Shown here in pieces: positions 62,108 through 64,000 of a DNA stretch of 64,000 nucleotides. Each line of letters begins with the position of its first letter. Within the stretch, counting starts at the first letter, position 1. The notes beneath the pieces were generated by a model. The model had not been told where the DNA came from and made no database searches. It saw only the letters and a list, made by a program, of their open reading frames with translations. Source of the DNA: Winogradskyella alexanderae (GTDB lineage Bacteria > Bacteroidota > Bacteroidia > Flavobacteriales > Flavobacteriaceae). The DNA lies in the NCBI RefSeq assembly GCF_020166335.1, contig NZ_JAIUJR010000002.1:124001-188000 (forward strand). The letters run 5' to 3'. The translations under genes were made by a program, and so were the position numbers.

Positions 62108-62770
62108 ATGAGAAAATTAAGATCCATAGTAGTCATTGGTCTATTGTTTATGCTTAGTTCATGCATTGTTAAGTCAATACGACCGTTCTATCTCAAGGAA
62201 CATGTAAAATTTAATGAAAAACTAATAGGGAATTGGACCACAGGAAAAAATAGTACTTGGCAAATTACATCCTTTAAAGAGTCATGGGAAAAAGATAATG
62301 AAGGTAATCTTATCTTAAAGGAAGAAGATAAAGAAGCTTTTGAATCATATAAAGAAGCCTATATAATAAATTACACAAGTTCTGAAAAGGAAGCACTTTT
62401 CCTCGCTATGCCATTCATGGTAGATGAGCATCTTTTTCTTGATTTCACGCCTTTCGACTTTGAGGATAGCGGTATCAATGGCTTGGCTGCTCAGCACCTA
62501 TTGAAAACCCATTCTGCAGCATTTGTTGATTTTCAAGAGGATGGCTCCATAAAATTCAAATGGTTAGATGAATCTGTATTAAAAAACCTTATAGACCAGA
62601 AAAAGATTAAAATAAAACATGAAAAAACAGGAATTGATGAGGATTTTATCCTGACTGCAAGTAGTGAAGAACTCTATAAATTCTTAAAAAAATTCATGGC
62701 CTCAGACATTGAAAAAAAATGGGATAAAGACGTTATTAAAACTTTAATTCCAGCAAATGCCAAGCCTTAA
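62108..62770 (+). CDS. Lipoprotein of unknown function
   Basis: 220 aa. The lipobox is LSSC (Cys19). The body has no recognised domain; it begins IRPFYLKEHVKFNEKLIGNW and ends in a Lys-rich tail. Its stop lies 14 nt inside the start of the kinase gene, so it is co-translated with the LytS-type kinase and could act as an accessory to that sensor, by context only. Confidence 0.65.
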   Translation: MRKLRSIVVIGLLFMLSSCIVKSIRPFYLKEHVKFNEKLIGNWTTGKNSTWQITSFKESWEKDNEGNLILKEEDKEAFESYKEAYIINYTSSEKEALFLAMPFMVDEHLFLDFTPFDFEDSGINGLAAQHLLKTHSAAFVDFQEDGSIKFKWLDESVLKNLIDQKKIKIKHEKTGIDEDFILTASSEELYKFLKKFMASDIEKKWDKDVIKTLIPANAKP

Positions 62771-63821
62771 TTTTTATCAGATATTAAAATCAAAAAATGT
62801 CCACAGGCCATTAGTTTTTCATAGTGTGCTGTGGACATTGGCATTTCTTATTCTGATTTTTGTTTTTTCAAAAGGCAAACAACCAGTTATAATAGACCTT
62901 ATTTATACAATTGGATTTTTATTGATGATAGCAGTGCCTGTTTGCATCAACTTTTATTTGTTAATACCCAGATTTCTAAGAAAAGAAAAGTACGCATTAT
63001 ATGCGATTTCTCATACACTCACAGGTGTTATATTCGGTTACGTTATTTACAAATTTTTTCTCCATATTCTAGATTTATTATTTCCATCATACTTTTTTAT
63101 TTCTTATTTAACCGATAATAATTTGGTTATAGTTATTGCTATTTTCCTAATTAGCGCTACACTATTAAAATTAGGCGAAGATTGGTTTTACTTTAATAGC
63201 AACCAAAATAAAATTCTGAGGAATAAAAGTCTTCTATTCGAAACCCAGTTAACTGCCTTGAGATCGCAAATTAATCCTCATTTTTTATTCAATTCACTTA
63301 ATGTAATATACGCCCTAGCTCTAGAAAAAAAAGAGGATATCTCTAAAGCTATAGTTCAGTTATCGGATATTTTAAGGTATGTTATATATGATTCGGATTC
63401 TGAAAAGGTAAGCCTCAAGGACGAAATAATCCTACTCAAAAACTATATTGAATTTCAAAATTATAGGGTAAAAACTCCAAATGCAACAGAATTAACTATT
63501 GAAATCGAAAATGAAGATTTCAAGATATACCCAATGCTATTACTGCCATTACTGGAGAATAGTTACAAACATGGAATTGTGTCTGGAGAAACTGAAACAC
63601 CAATTAAAATTAGCCTTAATCAAAAGAACCATAATTTTATTTTCGCTATTTCTAATGCTAATATTTCTTCAAAAAATACAATTGAAGATAAACATTCTGG
63701 TGTGGGCCTAGTTAATCTAAAGAATAATTTAAATTTGGTATATCCCAACCATCATAAATTGATAATCGAAGATCAATCGGATATTTTTAAAGTTACTTTA
63801 ACCTTAACTGATGAAATCTAA
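62757..63821 (+). CDS. LytS-type sensor histidine kinase
   Basis: 354 aa. Four transmembrane helices (about 20-145), then the PF06580 kinase domain with RSQINPHFLFNSLNVIYAL (phospho-His), the N box LLPLLENSYKHGI and the G box GVGLVNLKNNL. It signals to the response regulator encoded directly after it, with an 11-nt overlap. The signal is unknown; the upstream lipoprotein may take part. Confidence 0.92.
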   Translation: MPSLNFYQILKSKNVHRPLVFHSVLWTLAFLILIFVFSKGKQPVIIDLIYTIGFLLMIAVPVCINFYLLIPRFLRKEKYALYAISHTLTGVIFGYVIYKFFLHILDLLFPSYFFISYLTDNNLVIVIAIFLISATLLKLGEDWFYFNSNQNKILRNKSLLFETQLTALRSQINPHFLFNSLNVIYALALEKKEDISKAIVQLSDILRYVIYDSDSEKVSLKDEIILLKNYIEFQNYRVKTPNATELTIEIENEDFKIYPMLLLPLLENSYKHGIVSGETETPIKISLNQKNHNFIFAISNANISSKNTIEDKHSGVGLVNLKNNLNLVYPNHHKLIIEDQSDIFKVTLTLTDEI

Positions 63822-64000
63822 AAACACTATTTCATGTATAATTGTAGATGATGAAATATCTTCTCAAAAGGTATTGCAACATTTCATAAGTGAAGTCAAT
63901 AGATTGACGCTTAAGGCTACTTGTAATAATGCATCTGAAGCATTTAAATTCCTTCAGTTAAATGAGCAGGTTGATTTGATATTTTTGGATATTAACATGC
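63811..64000 (+). CDS. LytTR-type response regulator, N-terminal part (cut by window edge)
   Basis: 63 codons are visible. They form the start of a receiver domain with acidic pair VDDE and the phospho-acceptor Asp in LIFLDINM. The gene overlaps the kinase gene by 11 nt. Its DNA-binding domain lies outside the window; LytTR is expected from the partner type but not seen. Confidence 0.85.
   Translation, partial: MKSKNTISCIIVDDEISSQKVLQHFISEVNRLTLKATCNNASEAFKFLQLNEQVDLIFLDINM

Noticed and set aside
1-64000. CRISPR array, rRNA or tRNA genes
   Set aside because: No regularly spaced direct repeats of 25-40 bp and no tRNA- or rRNA-like stretches were seen in the intergenic regions read on either strand.

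Overview
The window is AT-rich, densely packed bacterial DNA from the Bacteroidota, most likely a (marine) Flavobacteriaceae member. Signs of this are the recurring promoter element TAnnTTTG, a T9SS-type C-terminal sorting domain on a secreted nuclease, many Bacteroidota-type lipoproteins, DUF4369-thioredoxin and LytTR/LytS systems, and a fused branched-chain 2-oxoacid dehydrogenase E1. The genus cannot be fixed from the sequence alone. No rRNA, tRNA or CRISPR array was seen.

Region 1 (1-22.8 kb, almost all on the minus strand) starts with the N-terminal part of trpS. It continues with a large accessory cluster of exported or membrane hydrolases: two beta-lactamase-fold serine hydrolases, an amidohydrolase, three alpha/beta-type hydrolases, a CPBP protease and a cupin. 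The cluster also holds an oxidoreductase, DUF4386 membrane proteins, two paralogous tiny glycine-rich membrane proteins, an ECF sigma factor operon, a LytS/LytR-type two-component pair, and a large hybrid regulator (TolB-N-like domain, TPRs, AraC HTH). Six copies of a 22-bp imperfect inverted repeat, GTTCT-N12-AGAAC, lie in front of its transcription units. In five of the six, the repeat ends exactly 21 bp before a TAnnTTTG-like -7 box. The cluster therefore looks like one co-regulated regulon, and the AraC-type protein is the leading candidate regulator. A decayed second copy of that regulator's DNA-binding end, with its adjoining operator, lies at 12.2 kb.

Region 2 (about 22.84-31.52 kb) is a genomic island bounded by near-identical GGTACA.ATA.GGGACAA repeats. 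It carries a tyrosine recombinase, an RteC-like protein, an excisionase-like HTH protein, a type IIG restriction-modification enzyme and a tightly packed accessory cassette. The cassette has a 143-aa membrane protein, two tiny paralogous basic peptides and a 355-aa membrane/coiled-coil protein with resemblance to putative AbiC-type abortive infection proteins. It is a candidate defence system.

Region 3 (31.6-64 kb) is mostly housekeeping: mnmE, a TlpA-like thioredoxin lipoprotein, a rhomboid protease, a lipid A-type acyltransferase, a class V aminotransferase, glmM, ACP phosphodiesterase, gamma-glutamyltransferase, a tricorn-like protease, an AlkD-like protein, an ATP-grasp enzyme, uvrA, a LOG protein, a secreted nuclease, an M1-like/beta-barrel fusion that starts with TTG, fused E1 dehydrogenase, tandem PPK2 kinases, a methyltransferase, DUF202, a lipoprotein and a second LytS/LytTR pair cut by the window edge.
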